From: an uncultured Bacteroides sp.
Lineage (GTDB): Bacteria; Bacteroidota; Bacteroidia; Bacteroidales; Bacteroidaceae
DNA length: 41,808 nucleotides
Direction: 5' to 3'
Assembly (NCBI GenBank): GCA_945607605.1
Contig: CALYZE010000017.1
Span: 1-41,808, forward strand
A program made the position numbers and the translations under genes. Under the pieces are notes generated by a model that saw nothing but the letters and a program-made list of their open reading frames with translations, did no database searches and was not told the DNA's origin. Shown here piece after piece: positions 1 through 8,137 of this stretch; the first letter of the stretch is position 1; each line of letters starts with the position of its first letter.

Positions 1-1149
1 ATTATACATGCCAGATATTTGAAGGCCTCCGGTGAAAATGAAAGAGCCTTGGCTGAATATGATGAATTCTTGAAAACGGAATATGCCCGGAACAATCATA
101 ACCTGTATAAGAAAACTTTGCAAGAAAAAGCAAACTTATTACTGAAGATGGGTGATAAAGAAAAGGCTTATGTGCAATATGGAGAAGTGCTCGAGTATAT
201 TAACTCTTCGTTTGAAAAAAACTATCCGAAAGAGATTGATTTACTTTCTTCCCGCTTTCAAGCAGACCATTTGGCCTATCAGAATGAACGTGATAGCCTT
301 ATATCCAAACAGATATATATGGTTGGAGTCATTGTGTGTGCCTTGTTTCTCATCTTATTCATTATACTTAGCTGGAAAAAGATATTTCGTCTGAGAAATT
401 CACAGCAACGTAAGGAAGCTATGAAAAGGCAAGCGGAGCAGGCTATCCTACGGAAGAATGTATTTCTTTCGAACATGAGCCATGAGGTACGTACGCCATT
501 GAATGCTATTGTTGGCTTTTCAGTTTTATTGGCCTCTGATGGTGAAAATTTTGATGATGAATCTCGCAAAGAATTCTGCGACATTATCAAAGTGAATTCA
601 GCTCAATTATTGAAGTTAATAAATGACATTCTTGATTTCTCCGATTTTGAGAATGATAATACCACTTTTCATATCAAAACGTATGATGTTGTGAAGCTTT
701 GCCATGAAACAATCGAAACAGTGGTGGCTTCACGCAAACTACAGGTGAAGATACGTTTCGAAACAGACTTTAAAAAACTGATGGTGGAAACGGATGACGC
801 ACGTCTTCGTCAGGTATTGATTAACTTGTTGGTGAATGCGACTAAGTTTACGGAAGATGGAACGATCTTATTGAGTTTGGGCTTGATAGATGAGAATACA
901 GCTCTATTCACAGTAACAGATACCGGTTGTGGCATCCCGTTTGAAAAACAACAATTGATATTCGAACGGTTTGAAAAGTTAGATGATTTTGCACAAGGCA
1001 CTGGTTTGGGGCTTTCTATCTGTCGCTTGATTCTGAAATACATGAATGGTAAAATATGGGTAGATAGTGAGTATAGACAAGGTGCCCGGTTTTGCTTTTC
1101 GCACCCTTTGAAGCATTATGCTGGAACTCCTAAAGATATTGTCTCATGA
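1..1149 (+). CDS. TPR sensor histidine kinase, 5'-truncated by window edge
   Basis: The reading frame is open from base 1, so the true start lies upstream; the first in-frame start-like codon is a TTG at 19, unlikely to be real. Counting from that TTG, residues 1-95 are helical and TPR-like, residues about 101-119 form one membrane segment, and a short coiled coil leads into a HisKA domain with the H-box SHEVRTP (His ~155). The HATPase_c domain is intact: N-box NLLVNATKF (~269-277), G1 box DTGCGIP (~301), and G2 box GTGLGLS (~327). No receiver or output domain follows, so it is a classical membrane kinase phosphorylating an unseen regulator. Its TGA stop overlaps the next gene's ATG (ATGA), implying translational coupling to the second kinase. 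Family assignment is secure; signal and partner are unknown. Confidence 0.93.
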   Translation: MIHARYLKASGENERALAEYDEFLKTEYARNNHNLYKKTLQEKANLLLKMGDKEKAYVQYGEVLEYINSSFEKNYPKEIDLLSSRFQADHLAYQNERDSLISKQIYMVGVIVCALFLILFIILSWKKIFRLRNSQQRKEAMKRQAEQAILRKNVFLSNMSHEVRTPLNAIVGFSVLLASDGENFDDESRKEFCDIIKVNSAQLLKLINDILDFSDFENDNTTFHIKTYDVVKLCHETIETVVASRKLQVKIRFETDFKKLMVETDDARLRQVLINLLVNATKFTEDGTILLSLGLIDENTALFTVTDTGCGIPFEKQQLIFERFEKLDDFAQGTGLGLSICRLILKYMNGKIWVDSEYRQGARFCFSHPLKHYAGTPKDIVS

Positions 1150-3098
1150 AACGAACTCTATGGATCATATCTAGTTGGATTTGCGGATTTTTTTATCCGC
1201 TAATGGCTGCAGACACCGATCTCTGGTTGTATGAGGATAGTGTTCTAGAGGTCGCTTGTTCTATGCCTCCTACACTTGTTAGGTTGAGTTATCTCCGAGA
1301 TATGGCTTATAAGCATCAGCATGCGCCTTATAATGTATTTTTCGCAACACGTTTGTATGAGGAGGCGTGCCAACAAAGAAATGCTTTCTACGAAAATCAG
1401 GGTGCTTACTATCTGGCAAGCTATTATGATAAGAAACATGATCCCGACAGTTTGACTTATTGGGTTGATATTTTGAAAAGCTATGCCCCGAAAGTAGGTA
1501 CGTATGATTACTATCTAGAACAGAAAGCAGCTATTGCCCGTGCGCTCGCTTCAAAAAGAAAGATTGCAAAGGCTGTTTTGATTTCGAAAGAAACATTGGG
1601 AGAGTCCTTACAACACCGGAGCAGTAATGGCGAGTTGGCATCATACAATAGTTTGGGATGTGTTTATACTGTATCCAGCCGTCCTGATGAAGCTTTGAGT
1701 GTCCTTCTAAAGGGATATAACGCTTTTACTCCTAACGCCAAAGTGAGTTTGAAAATAGATATTTTATCACGTATCACACATCTATATGGCACTGCTGGCA
1801 ATGATAGTCTGAATTTGAAGTATGTTCTTGAAATGGATACATTATTGCAGAATGTGATATCACAGGAACCTGAAGCCCGAAAGAACTGGACTAACTATGA
1901 GGTAGATTGTGAATTTAAGTATATTCTTTATTATATGAATTGTCAAAATTTCGTTGCTGTCAAGAAACATATTGATAAGGCGAAAGAACTACTTGGCGAA
2001 CATTTAGATCCTGTTTATTGGTTGAATTTACAGTTGATACAACTTCAATACTATGGCAGGACGAATGAGTATGACAAGAGTATTGCATTGATAGATGAAG
2101 TAGCCCCGATTGTGTTGAACAATTATGTATCTACTTTTGCCACATTGATTGATTATAAAGCAACTATCCAACACGACATGGGGGATCTTGATGGAGGCAT
2201 TGATACTCGGATGTATTTGATACGTATGCAGGATTCATTGGATAATACTTTTTCTGCCAATCAATTGCAGCAGGTAAAAGAAATTTATCATATTGACGAA
2301 CATTTATTGAAGCAACAAAAAATTCAAGGTACAAATTATAGCAGAGGAATTATGTTCTTGGGAATTCTTATTATTTTGATGTTTCTTTTTTACCTTTATA
2401 CACGCTACCTTTCTAAAGAGATTGCCATTACAGAAAAATTGACGGCAGAAGCGGCTTCTCAAGCGGAAGCAGATAATATGGCAAAGGAACGATTGAAATC
2501 GGAGATCAGTCATGATATACGTACCCCATTGAATGTAGTAGTAGGCTTTGCTGAATTGTTGACTGATCCGGAGCTTGATCCAGAGGCAAAGGAAGAATAC
2601 GGACAAATAATCCAGTCGAATGCCGAAAATTTACTGAGTTATATCAATAGCATTTTGGAACTATCTCGTTTGGAGTCTGGAAAGATAAAGTATCAAAAAC
2701 TGAACTGTGATGTGATACACTTGTGTCAGCAAGTATTGCAAAGAATAAACAGTCGAGAGAATGCAACGGTGGTTGCTGTTATGCAAACAGAGATAGAAGA
2801 GCAATGGATGGAGATTGATATAAAATGGTTTGAAGCCTTGCTTACGAATTTGTTGGCACCAATGGAGAATGACACTGAACAATATCAGGTAATTGTCCGT
2901 GTCAAGTTGGATAAATCTAAATCCCAGCTTTTATTTGATGTGGTGAATACTCCTCTGGGTAAAACTCACTTTGAGAATAAAACAAGCTCGATCCGTCATG
3001 AGATTCATGCTCATTTTGTCCATTATTTCAGAGGTATCTATAAAGTACAGACTGAAGCGATAGAAGGGCCTACCGTTTCATTTGCTTTACCTCTATAA
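1146..3098 (+). CDS. TPR histidine kinase-like protein with degenerate ATPase domain
   Basis: A 650-aa protein with an N-terminal signal sequence (residues 1-21), a long TPR-like helical region (about 45-395, presumably periplasmic), one membrane segment (401-419), and a HisKA domain with a clean H-box SHDIRTP (His456). After that the kinase falls apart. The N-box position reads NLLAPMEND instead of NLLxNAxKF, no DxGxGI (G1) motif occurs, and no GxGLGL (G2) motif occurs before the stop; only the final beta strands look HATPase-like. What is seen: the phosphoacceptor is kept and the ATP-binding motifs are lost. Inference: it may be a pseudokinase that receives phosphate from, or forms a heterodimer with, the intact kinase whose stop codon it overlaps. 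It ends 24 bp before the convergent cobC. Confidence 0.88.
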   Translation: MKRTLWIISSWICGFFYPLMAADTDLWLYEDSVLEVACSMPPTLVRLSYLRDMAYKHQHAPYNVFFATRLYEEACQQRNAFYENQGAYYLASYYDKKHDPDSLTYWVDILKSYAPKVGTYDYYLEQKAAIARALASKRKIAKAVLISKETLGESLQHRSSNGELASYNSLGCVYTVSSRPDEALSVLLKGYNAFTPNAKVSLKIDILSRITHLYGTAGNDSLNLKYVLEMDTLLQNVISQEPEARKNWTNYEVDCEFKYILYYMNCQNFVAVKKHIDKAKELLGEHLDPVYWLNLQLIQLQYYGRTNEYDKSIALIDEVAPIVLNNYVSTFATLIDYKATIQHDMGDLDGGIDTRMYLIRMQDSLDNTFSANQLQQVKEIYHIDEHLLKQQKIQGTNYSRGIMFLGILIILMFLFYLYTRYLSKEIAITEKLTAEAASQAEADNMAKERLKSEISHDIRTPLNVVVGFAELLTDPELDPEAKEEYGQIIQSNAENLLSYINSILELSRLESGKIKYQKLNCDVIHLCQQVLQRINSRENATVVAVMQTEIEEQWMEIDIKWFEALLTNLLAPMENDTEQYQVIVRVKLDKSKSQLLFDVVNTPLGKTHFENKTSSIRHEIHAHFVHYFRGIYKVQTEAIEGPTVSFALPL

Positions 3099-3122
3099 TT
3101 TATAAAAAATAGAGAACTGATT

Positions 3123-3653
3123 TTATAAATCAATCCTAATGATGCCTCCGTAGGGTGTCAATGCTTTGAAAGCTTCTTCTGTTTGAATAAGCCCTGCATA
3201 GATTTGTGCACAGATCAACACGCCTCCATGTGCAAAAATGGCTACCCGCTGATAGGGTTTCTTTTTTAATTCATCCAAGAATTGACTGACACGTTGGTAC
3301 TGCATGGCAAATGATTCACCTCCGGTAGTGACTACGTTCAAATAATCAGCGTACCACTCTTTCAGGCGAGGATCATCGTTACTATCAAAAGGTTTCATTT
3401 CCCATTCGCCGAAATTGATTTCCATAATACGCTTGTCTCTTTCGGCATCTGGGTAACCACAATAGGTGGCCAGACGTACACATCGCGTGAGGGGACTGGT
3501 ATGGACATAATCGAATGGGAGGTAAGCTTTCAGATTTTCTTTTGTTATGGCAGCTTCTTGTTCGAATGTCGGTTTCAAAGGGACATCTGTCTGTCCATAA
3601 CATATTCCCGGAGGAACATCTACTGAGGTGTGGCGGATCAAGATAATTTCCAT
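3123..3653 (-). CDS. cobC: alpha-ribazole phosphatase (histidine phosphatase family)
   Basis: A 176-aa phosphoglycerate-mutase-fold phosphatase. The N-terminus MEIILIRHT carries the catalytic RH(T/G) motif; INFGEWE and the late FAHGG supply the usual acidic residue and second histidine. In cobalamin synthesis CobC removes the 5'-phosphate from alpha-ribazole phosphate or adenosylcobalamin phosphate. The frame stays open 97 codons further upstream, but that extension lies within cobS and has no family similarity, so the ATG at 3653 that opens directly on the RHT motif is chosen. It is the last gene of cobU-T-S-C, 41 bp after cobS. The cobalamin role rests on this context, because the fold alone does not separate CobC from other small phosphatases. 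Confidence 0.9.
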   Translation of the reverse strand: MEIILIRHTSVDVPPGICYGQTDVPLKPTFEQEAAITKENLKAYLPFDYVHTSPLTRCVRLATYCGYPDAERDKRIMEINFGEWEMKPFDSNDDPRLKEWYADYLNVVTTGGESFAMQYQRVSQFLDELKKKPYQRVAIFAHGGVLICAQIYAGLIQTEEAFKALTPYGGIIRIDL

Positions 3654-3694
3654 TATTGCTTTAATTTTTAGTGAATATTCAAAGGCATGAAAGC

Positions 3695-4468
3695 CTATTT
3701 TGTTAGAAAGTCGATAGAGTAAATGGCATAAACATAAGTGAGTGCCAGACATCCAATATAAAATGACAATTCGCAGAGTAGGAAGGTTGCGCCGCAACAA
3801 TCTCCAGTATATCCTTGCAGACGCCGCTTCATGAATCGACATAAAAAAAGGAAAGTCAGCAATGAGAAAAGGAGGGCAGGCCACATTTGACCGGGTAGGA
3901 ATAAAACGAAAGGTAAGGCACCACATATAAAGGTTATAAACCATTCCATACGACTCATTCGATTATATACTACTTTGGTCTTACTCTCCTCCTCTTTACG
4001 GGCATAGGGCAGATAATTGATGATTTGTGAAGCACAAAATTTTGACCAGCAATCACCGCAGAAAACAAGAATGCAAAGGAAGTTTAGAGGGAGGTTACGA
4101 AGTTCTAACAGCAGCAGGAAATAAAATAGTAAACCGATGACTCCGTAGCTTCCAATATGCGAATCTTTCATAATGGCAAGTGTGCGCTCACGGGTGGTAC
4201 CTCCACCAAATCCATCTAAGAAATCGGCTAAACCGTCTTCATGAAGGCACCCTGTAATGAGCAATCTGGCTATAATAGCAAAAATCCAGGCAAGAGAGAG
4301 AGGTACTATTTGCCCTGTCAGCCATAAGGTGCCTGCCATGATACCTCCTGTCAACCATCCTGTCAATGGCCAATAAGGTACTACGTGTTTAAAACATTCT
4401 GCCGGTATTTCTTTGATTTTCCAGAAAGGCAGACGAGTGAAGAATGTAAGTGCTGCTAAAATATTCAT
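3695..4468 (-). CDS. cobS: adenosylcobinamide-GDP ribazoletransferase (cobalamin synthase)
   Basis: A 257-aa polytopic inner-membrane protein of normal CobS length. It has the family signature EDGLADFLDGFGGG at about residues 77-90, whose aspartates bind Mg2+, surrounded by several hydrophobic helices. It joins alpha-ribazole (phosphate) to adenosylcobinamide-GDP, the last assembly step of adenosylcobalamin (phosphate). The ATG at 4468 sits only 3 bp beyond the cobT stop, so translation is probably coupled. Positive residues on the cytoplasmic loops (RKEEESK, KRRLQ) fit a membrane enzyme. Identification is secure. Confidence 0.96.
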   Translation of the reverse strand: MNILAALTFFTRLPFWKIKEIPAECFKHVVPYWPLTGWLTGGIMAGTLWLTGQIVPLSLAWIFAIIARLLITGCLHEDGLADFLDGFGGGTTRERTLAIMKDSHIGSYGVIGLLFYFLLLLELRNLPLNFLCILVFCGDCWSKFCASQIINYLPYARKEEESKTKVVYNRMSRMEWFITFICGALPFVLFLPGQMWPALLFSLLTFLFLCRFMKRRLQGYTGDCCGATFLLCELSFYIGCLALTYVYAIYSIDFLTK

Positions 4469-4471
4469 CAG

Positions 4472-5509
4472 TTAAAAATAGGTAGTGATGGAGGCCTGAG
4501 AGAAAGTATCCATCTCGTTAATCATGCGTACTGCAGAATCGATAATGGGATATGCACAGATTGCCCCAGTCCCTTCTCCTAACCTTAACCCTAAGTTTAA
4601 TAGTGGTTTAACTCCTATTCTGTCAAGTAATAGTTTATGCCCGGATTCGTCTCCGCAATGTCCAAAGATAGCATAATCTAACACCTCCGGATAGAGCTTG
4701 CTGGCAGCGAGGATGCAGTTGGTCATGATGAAACCATCTATTAAAATGACCATATTCAATTCGGCTGCTTGCAAAATAGCGCCAACAGCCATGGCCATTT
4801 CTAAACCACCAAAATAGCGAATGATATCACGAGGAGATCCATCCCCTTTATAAGAGTCAAGAGATTGTTTCAGAACTTCATATTTATGACGGACACCGGC
4901 ATTATCCAGCCCACTACCTGCTCCAACACATTGTTCCAAAGGTATTCCGGTAAAACAAGTCATCCACATGGACGAGGAAGAGGTATTTCCGATACCCATT
5001 TCGCCGAAACTAAGGACATTGCTTCCTTCTTCGCGACAGCGGCGTACCACTTCGGCTCCTCGCTCCATACATAATTCCATCTCAGCTTCTGTCATAGCTG
5101 CTTCATGTAAATAGTTTCGAGTACCTTTGCGTACTTTCATATTGATAATTCCCAGATCGTAGGGGAGGTCATAATCTACACCTGCATCAACAATCTTTAA
5201 AGTAAAGCCGTGTTGACGACAGAGAAAGTTGACACCTGCACCTCCGTGAAGGAAATTGTAGATTTGCTGCCAAGTGATTTCTTTGGGAGAAAGACTGACA
5301 CCTTCTGCTACAATGCCATGATCTCCCGCAAAAATAATATTTTGAGGATGTTGTAAAGTAGGGGATACTGTTTGTTGAATCAGACCGATTTGGAGAGCAA
5401 GATCTTCTAAGATGCCTAATGAACCTTTAGGTTTGGTAAGATTATTGATCTTTTCTATCAATGTTGCACGAATTGATTGATCTGGAGGGGTGATATGAAA
5501 TGTTTTCAT
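4472..5509 (-). CDS. cobT: nicotinate-nucleotide--dimethylbenzimidazole phosphoribosyltransferase
   Basis: A 345-aa cytoplasmic enzyme, full length for the family. It opens with the typical [16 protein letters not shown] segment, has AGDHGI and GEMGIGNT motifs, and carries the catalytic glutamate in LGEGTGAI near residue 312. It transfers phosphoribose from nicotinate mononucleotide to a lower-ligand base such as 5,6-dimethylbenzimidazole, giving alpha-ribazole phosphate for CobS. It lies 31 bp downstream of cobU and 3 bp upstream of cobS. No bluB or bza lower-ligand synthesis gene lies in the window, so the base may be scavenged or made elsewhere; that is inference. Confidence 0.97.
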   Translation of the reverse strand: MKTFHITPPDQSIRATLIEKINNLTKPKGSLGILEDLALQIGLIQQTVSPTLQHPQNIIFAGDHGIVAEGVSLSPKEITWQQIYNFLHGGAGVNFLCRQHGFTLKIVDAGVDYDLPYDLGIINMKVRKGTRNYLHEAAMTEAEMELCMERGAEVVRRCREEGSNVLSFGEMGIGNTSSSSMWMTCFTGIPLEQCVGAGSGLDNAGVRHKYEVLKQSLDSYKGDGSPRDIIRYFGGLEMAMAVGAILQAAELNMVILIDGFIMTNCILAASKLYPEVLDYAIFGHCGDESGHKLLLDRIGVKPLLNLGLRLGEGTGAICAYPIIDSAVRMINEMDTFSQASITTYF

Positions 5510-5540
5510 TGTTTTATTTCCTAATTATATAAGAACATTA

Positions 5541-6050
5541 TTATTTAACTTGAAGGGGGATACCACATACCATCAATATCACTTCATTGGCATGAGCGGC
5601 AATATATTGATTCATCCATCCCTGCATATCCGTGAATTTTCGTTGTATTTCATTGGTTGATGTGCCGCCCATACCTATTTCATTGGACACAAAAATGAAA
5701 GTAGCATCTTGTGCAGTGAAACGATCAAACTCTGCTTGGGCAGCAGCCAATGCTTGTTTCGTATCTGACTTTAAATCGAAGAAAAAATTAGTGCACCATA
5801 AAGTAACGCAATCTATCAAAACAACACGATCCTTCAAGTGATGCTTGCTAAGTTCTTTTTCTTCTTCTATATTCATCCATTCCGGGCCACGTCGTACTTG
5901 ATGATGGGTGATTCGTTGACGAAACTCTTCGTCCCAAACACGTGCTGTGGCGAGATAAATGGGATTGTGAGAGAGGCTGAGCGCCAATTTTTCTGCGTGT
6001 GTGCTTTTTCCCGAACGAGCTCCTCCGGTAATGAGTATTATTCGTTTCAT
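5541..6050 (-). CDS. cobU: adenosylcobinamide kinase / adenosylcobinamide-phosphate guanylyltransferase
   Basis: A 169-aa bifunctional enzyme that phosphorylates adenosylcobinamide and then transfers GMP to it, activating the lower-loop attachment site for CobS. The P-loop GGARSGKST lies right after the N-terminal strand, followed by the HHQVRR region, the LIDCVTLW strand and VSNEIGMGG, all typical of CobU/CobP. The ATG at 6050 is chosen over an in-frame ATG at 6083: it opens directly on the MKRIILITGG strand, and the promoter just upstream would leave almost no leader for the longer form. It is the first gene of the minus-strand cobU-T-S-C operon. Confidence 0.95.
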   Translation of the reverse strand: MKRIILITGGARSGKSTHAEKLALSLSHNPIYLATARVWDEEFRQRITHHQVRRGPEWMNIEEEKELSKHHLKDRVVLIDCVTLWCTNFFFDLKSDTKQALAAAQAEFDRFTAQDATFIFVSNEIGMGGTSTNEIQRKFTDMQGWMNQYIAAHANEVILMVCGIPLQVK

Positions 6051-6072
6051 GATAGTTGAATATATGGTTGGG

Positions 6073-6103
6073 CAAATGTACAAGAATTCAACGGCAGTGG
6101 CAA
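6073..6103 (-). promoter_or_regulatory. cobU operon promoter (Bacteroidetes type)
   Basis: On the minus strand a perfect -7 box TACATTTG (6080-6073) is preceded after a 20-bp spacer by TTG (6103-6101), matching the TTG-N19-21-TAnnTTTG arrangement of Bacteroides sigma-ABfr promoters. Transcription would begin near 6066, about 15 nt before the cobU ATG. That leaves no room for a cobalamin riboswitch in the leader. Confidence 0.6.
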
Positions 6104-6160
6104 GGAATGTTGCTAACTTCTATATTATTGCGAAGTATATTTTAATAAATTTGATGAATA

Positions 6161-6193
6161 CACAAAAAGAGAAAATAAAATGCTCTTTTTGTG
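6161..6193. repeat. perfect 11-bp inverted repeat in divergent intergenic region
   Basis: CACAAAAAGAG (6161-6171) and CTCTTTTTGTG (6183-6193) are exact reverse complements around an 11-nt A-rich loop. It lies between the divergent cobU and tRNA-Gly promoters, where neither transcript is expected to end. It could form a bidirectional terminator-like hairpin insulating the two promoters, or be a binding site. Its function is unknown. Confidence 0.6.
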
Positions 6194-6214
6194 TTTACTT
6201 CGAGTGAATTTCAT

Positions 6215-6222
6215 TACCTTTG
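6215..6222 (+). promoter_or_regulatory. -7 box of tRNA-Gly promoter
   Basis: TACCTTTG matches TAnnTTTG exactly and ends 22 bp before the mature tRNA 5' end. No clean TTTG lies at the ideal -33 spacing; the nearest, at 6188-6191, leaves a 23-bp spacer. Confidence 0.5.
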
Positions 6223-6244
6223 TAACCGTTTTCATAACAATCGT

Positions 6245-6317
6245 GCGGCAGTAGCTCAGTTGGTAGAGCATCAGCTTCCCAAGCTGAGGGTCACGAGTTC
6301 GAACCTCGCTTGCCGCT
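6245..6317 (+). tRNA. tRNA-Gly (anticodon CCC)
   Basis: A 73-nt cloverleaf folds by eye. The acceptor is GCGGCAG/TTGCCGC with one G-U pair, the D-stem GCTC/GAGC, and the anticodon stem TCAGC/GCTGA around loop TTCCCAA. A 5-nt variable loop and the T-arm with TTCGAAC follow. Anticodon CCC reads the glycine codon GGG. The 3' CCA is not encoded, so it would be added after transcription. It sits just upstream of proS but is separated from it by a terminator hairpin. Confidence 0.96.
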
Positions 6318-6325
6318 CACATTTT

Positions 6326-6360
6326 AAAAGCAGTTGCTGAATAAAGTTACTGCTTTTTTT
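6326..6360 (+). terminator. rho-independent terminator after tRNA-Gly
   Basis: AAAAGCAGT (6326-6334) pairs with ACTGCTTTT (6349-6357) and runs into a T tract. It lies 9 bp past the tRNA 3' end and should separate the tRNA from proS. Confidence 0.75.
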
Positions 6361-6434
6361 ATGCCCTTTTCTGAAAGGAGCTCCAGCATGTATAAAAATA
6401 ATCTGCATTTGAGTCCTTTTCACTTAAAAAGTTG

Positions 6435-6442
6435 TACTTTTG
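6435..6442 (+). promoter_or_regulatory. -7 box of proS promoter
   Basis: TACTTTTG fits TAnnTTTG, 46 bp before the chosen proS ATG. The longer in-frame start at 6432 overlaps this box, which argues against it. A TTTG at 6408-6411 is the best -33 candidate, but its 23-bp spacer is a little long. Confidence 0.5.
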
Positions 6443-6488
6443 CCGATTGTTTGATAAACTGAATGAAAACTTTAAAAAACGAAATAGA

Positions 6489-7982
6489 ATGGCAGTAGAA
6501 TTGAAAGACCTAACCAAGCGTAGTGAGAATTATTCTCAATGGTATAACGAGTTGGTGGTAAAAGCCGATTTGGCAGAACAATCGGCTGTGCGTGGATGTA
6601 TGGTAATCAAGCCTTATGGATACGCTATTTGGGAGAAGATGCAGCGTCAGTTGGATGATATGTTCAAGGAAACAGGACACGTCAACGCTTATTTCCCCTT
6701 ACTTATTCCGAAATCATTTCTTAGCCGTGAAGCAGAACATGTTGAAGGCTTTGCTAAAGAGTGCGCTGTAGTAACTCATTATCGTTTGAAAAATGATCCG
6801 AATGGTGGTGGAGTGGTAGTAGATCCTGCTGCAAAATTAGAGGAAGAATTGATTATCCGTCCTACTTCTGAAACTATTATCTGGAATACCTATAAGAATT
6901 GGATTAACTCGTATCGCGATCTGCCTATTTTGTGTAATCAATGGGCAAACGTATTCCGTTGGGAAATGCGTACCCGTTTGTTCTTGCGTACTGCTGAGTT
7001 TTTGTGGCAAGAAGGCCATACTGCTCATGCCACTCGTGAAGAGGCAGAAGAAGAAGCCGTAAAGATGCTGAATGTGTATGGTGAGTTTGCCGAAAAATAC
7101 ATGGCAGTACCGGTTGTTAAAGGTACAAAATCGGCTAAAGAACGCTTTGCAGGTGCACTCAATACCTATACCATTGAAGCGATGATGCAGGATGGAAAAG
7201 CACTACAGAGCGGTACTTCTCACTTTCTCGGCCAAAACTTTGCAAAGGCATTCGATGTGCAGTTTGTGAATAAAGAAAATAAACTGGAATATGTTTGGGC
7301 CACTTCTTGGGGAGTTTCTACTCGTTTGATGGGTGCTCTTATCATGACGCATTCTGATGATAACGGTTTGGTATTACCTCCGCATTTGGCTCCGATACAA
7401 GTGGTGATAGTTCCTATCTATAAGAATGCAGAAATGCTGGGCAAGATTGATGAGAAAGTGGCAGGCATTGTTACTAAATTAAAATCAATGGGCATTTCTG
7501 TGAAATATGACAATGCCGACAACAAACGTCCAGGTTTCAAATTTGCAGATTATGAGCTGAAGGGTGTGCCTGTGCGTCTGGTGATGGGTGGTCGTGATTT
7601 GGAAAACAATACGATGGAAGTTATGCGTCGTGATACGTTGGAAAAAGAGACTCGTTCTTGTGAAGGTATTGAAGAGTACGTAAAAGATTTGCTTGAAAAT
7701 ATTCAAGCTAATATCTACAAGAAGGCTTTTGATTTCCGTAATAGTAAAATCACCTGCGTGGATAGTTACGATGAATTCAAAGAAAAGATTGAAGAAGGCG
7801 GATTTATCCTGGCTCATTGGGATGGTACTACTGAAACGGAAGAAAAGATAAAAGAAGAAACAAAAGCAACCATTCGTTGTATTCCGTTTGATTCTTTTGC
7901 TCCGGGCGATAAGGAACCGGGTAAGTGCATGGTTACCGGTAAACCGTCTGCTTGTCGTGTAATCTTTGCGCGTTCTTATTAA
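6489..7982 (+). CDS. proS: prolyl-tRNA synthetase (archaeal/eukaryotic-type)
   Basis: A 497-aa class II synthetase that charges tRNA-Pro with proline. The early [15 protein letters not shown] segment, the motif-2 region FRWEMRTR, the following EGHTAHAT, and the absence of an inserted editing domain mark the short ProS form found in archaea, eukaryotes and Bacteroidetes. The C-terminus carries the anticodon-binding domain and the ProS-type zinc/C-terminal module ending in a tyrosine. Start: ATG 6489 (MAVELKDL) was chosen; an in-frame TTG at 6432 would add 19 non-conserved residues and overlap the promoter. Single-gene unit with tandem hairpins downstream. Confidence 0.97.
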   Translation: MAVELKDLTKRSENYSQWYNELVVKADLAEQSAVRGCMVIKPYGYAIWEKMQRQLDDMFKETGHVNAYFPLLIPKSFLSREAEHVEGFAKECAVVTHYRLKNDPNGGGVVVDPAAKLEEELIIRPTSETIIWNTYKNWINSYRDLPILCNQWANVFRWEMRTRLFLRTAEFLWQEGHTAHATREEAEEEAVKMLNVYGEFAEKYMAVPVVKGTKSAKERFAGALNTYTIEAMMQDGKALQSGTSHFLGQNFAKAFDVQFVNKENKLEYVWATSWGVSTRLMGALIMTHSDDNGLVLPPHLAPIQVVIVPIYKNAEMLGKIDEKVAGIVTKLKSMGISVKYDNADNKRPGFKFADYELKGVPVRLVMGGRDLENNTMEVMRRDTLEKETRSCEGIEEYVKDLLENIQANIYKKAFDFRNSKITCVDSYDEFKEKIEEGGFILAHWDGTTETEEKIKEETKATIRCIPFDSFAPGDKEPGKCMVTGKPSACRVIFARSY

Positions 7983-7997
7983 TAAGATATCTGATTT

Positions 7998-8026
7998 CCG
8001 TAAGATGATTCTATTGATCTTGCGGG
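7998..8026 (+). repeat. hairpin just after proS stop
   Basis: CCGTAAGAT (from about 7998) and ATCTTGCGG (to about 8026) are complementary with one G-U pair. No T tract follows, so it is probably a 3'-end-protecting or pre-terminator hairpin rather than a terminator; the real terminator follows within a few bases. Confidence 0.5.
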
Positions 8027-8028
8027 AT

Positions 8029-8077
8029 AAAAAAAGTCATCCTTTGAAACAATTCATTTCATGGGATGACTTTTTTT
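8029..8077. terminator. bidirectional terminator between proS and tamB
   Basis: AAAAAAAGTCATCC (8029-8042) and GGATGACTTTTTTT (8064-8077) form a perfect 14-bp stem with A/T tracts on both sides. It can end proS on the plus strand and the convergent tamB on the minus strand. Confidence 0.85.
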
Positions 8078-8137
8078 ATTTTAGGGAGGTAAACGGCAGC
8101 TGCATGAAAACAATGGGCTGTAAGCCGAGAGACTAAC

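Noticed and set aside
3654-3944. N-terminal extension of the cobC frame
   Set aside because: It lies inside cobS, shows no family similarity, and the RHT catalytic motif starts right at the ATG 3653.
6090-6105. GCCACTG on the minus strand as part of a cobalamin riboswitch
   Set aside because: No other riboswitch blocks (GGTG, AACTG, B12 box) surround it, and it lies at the -33 region of the likely promoter.
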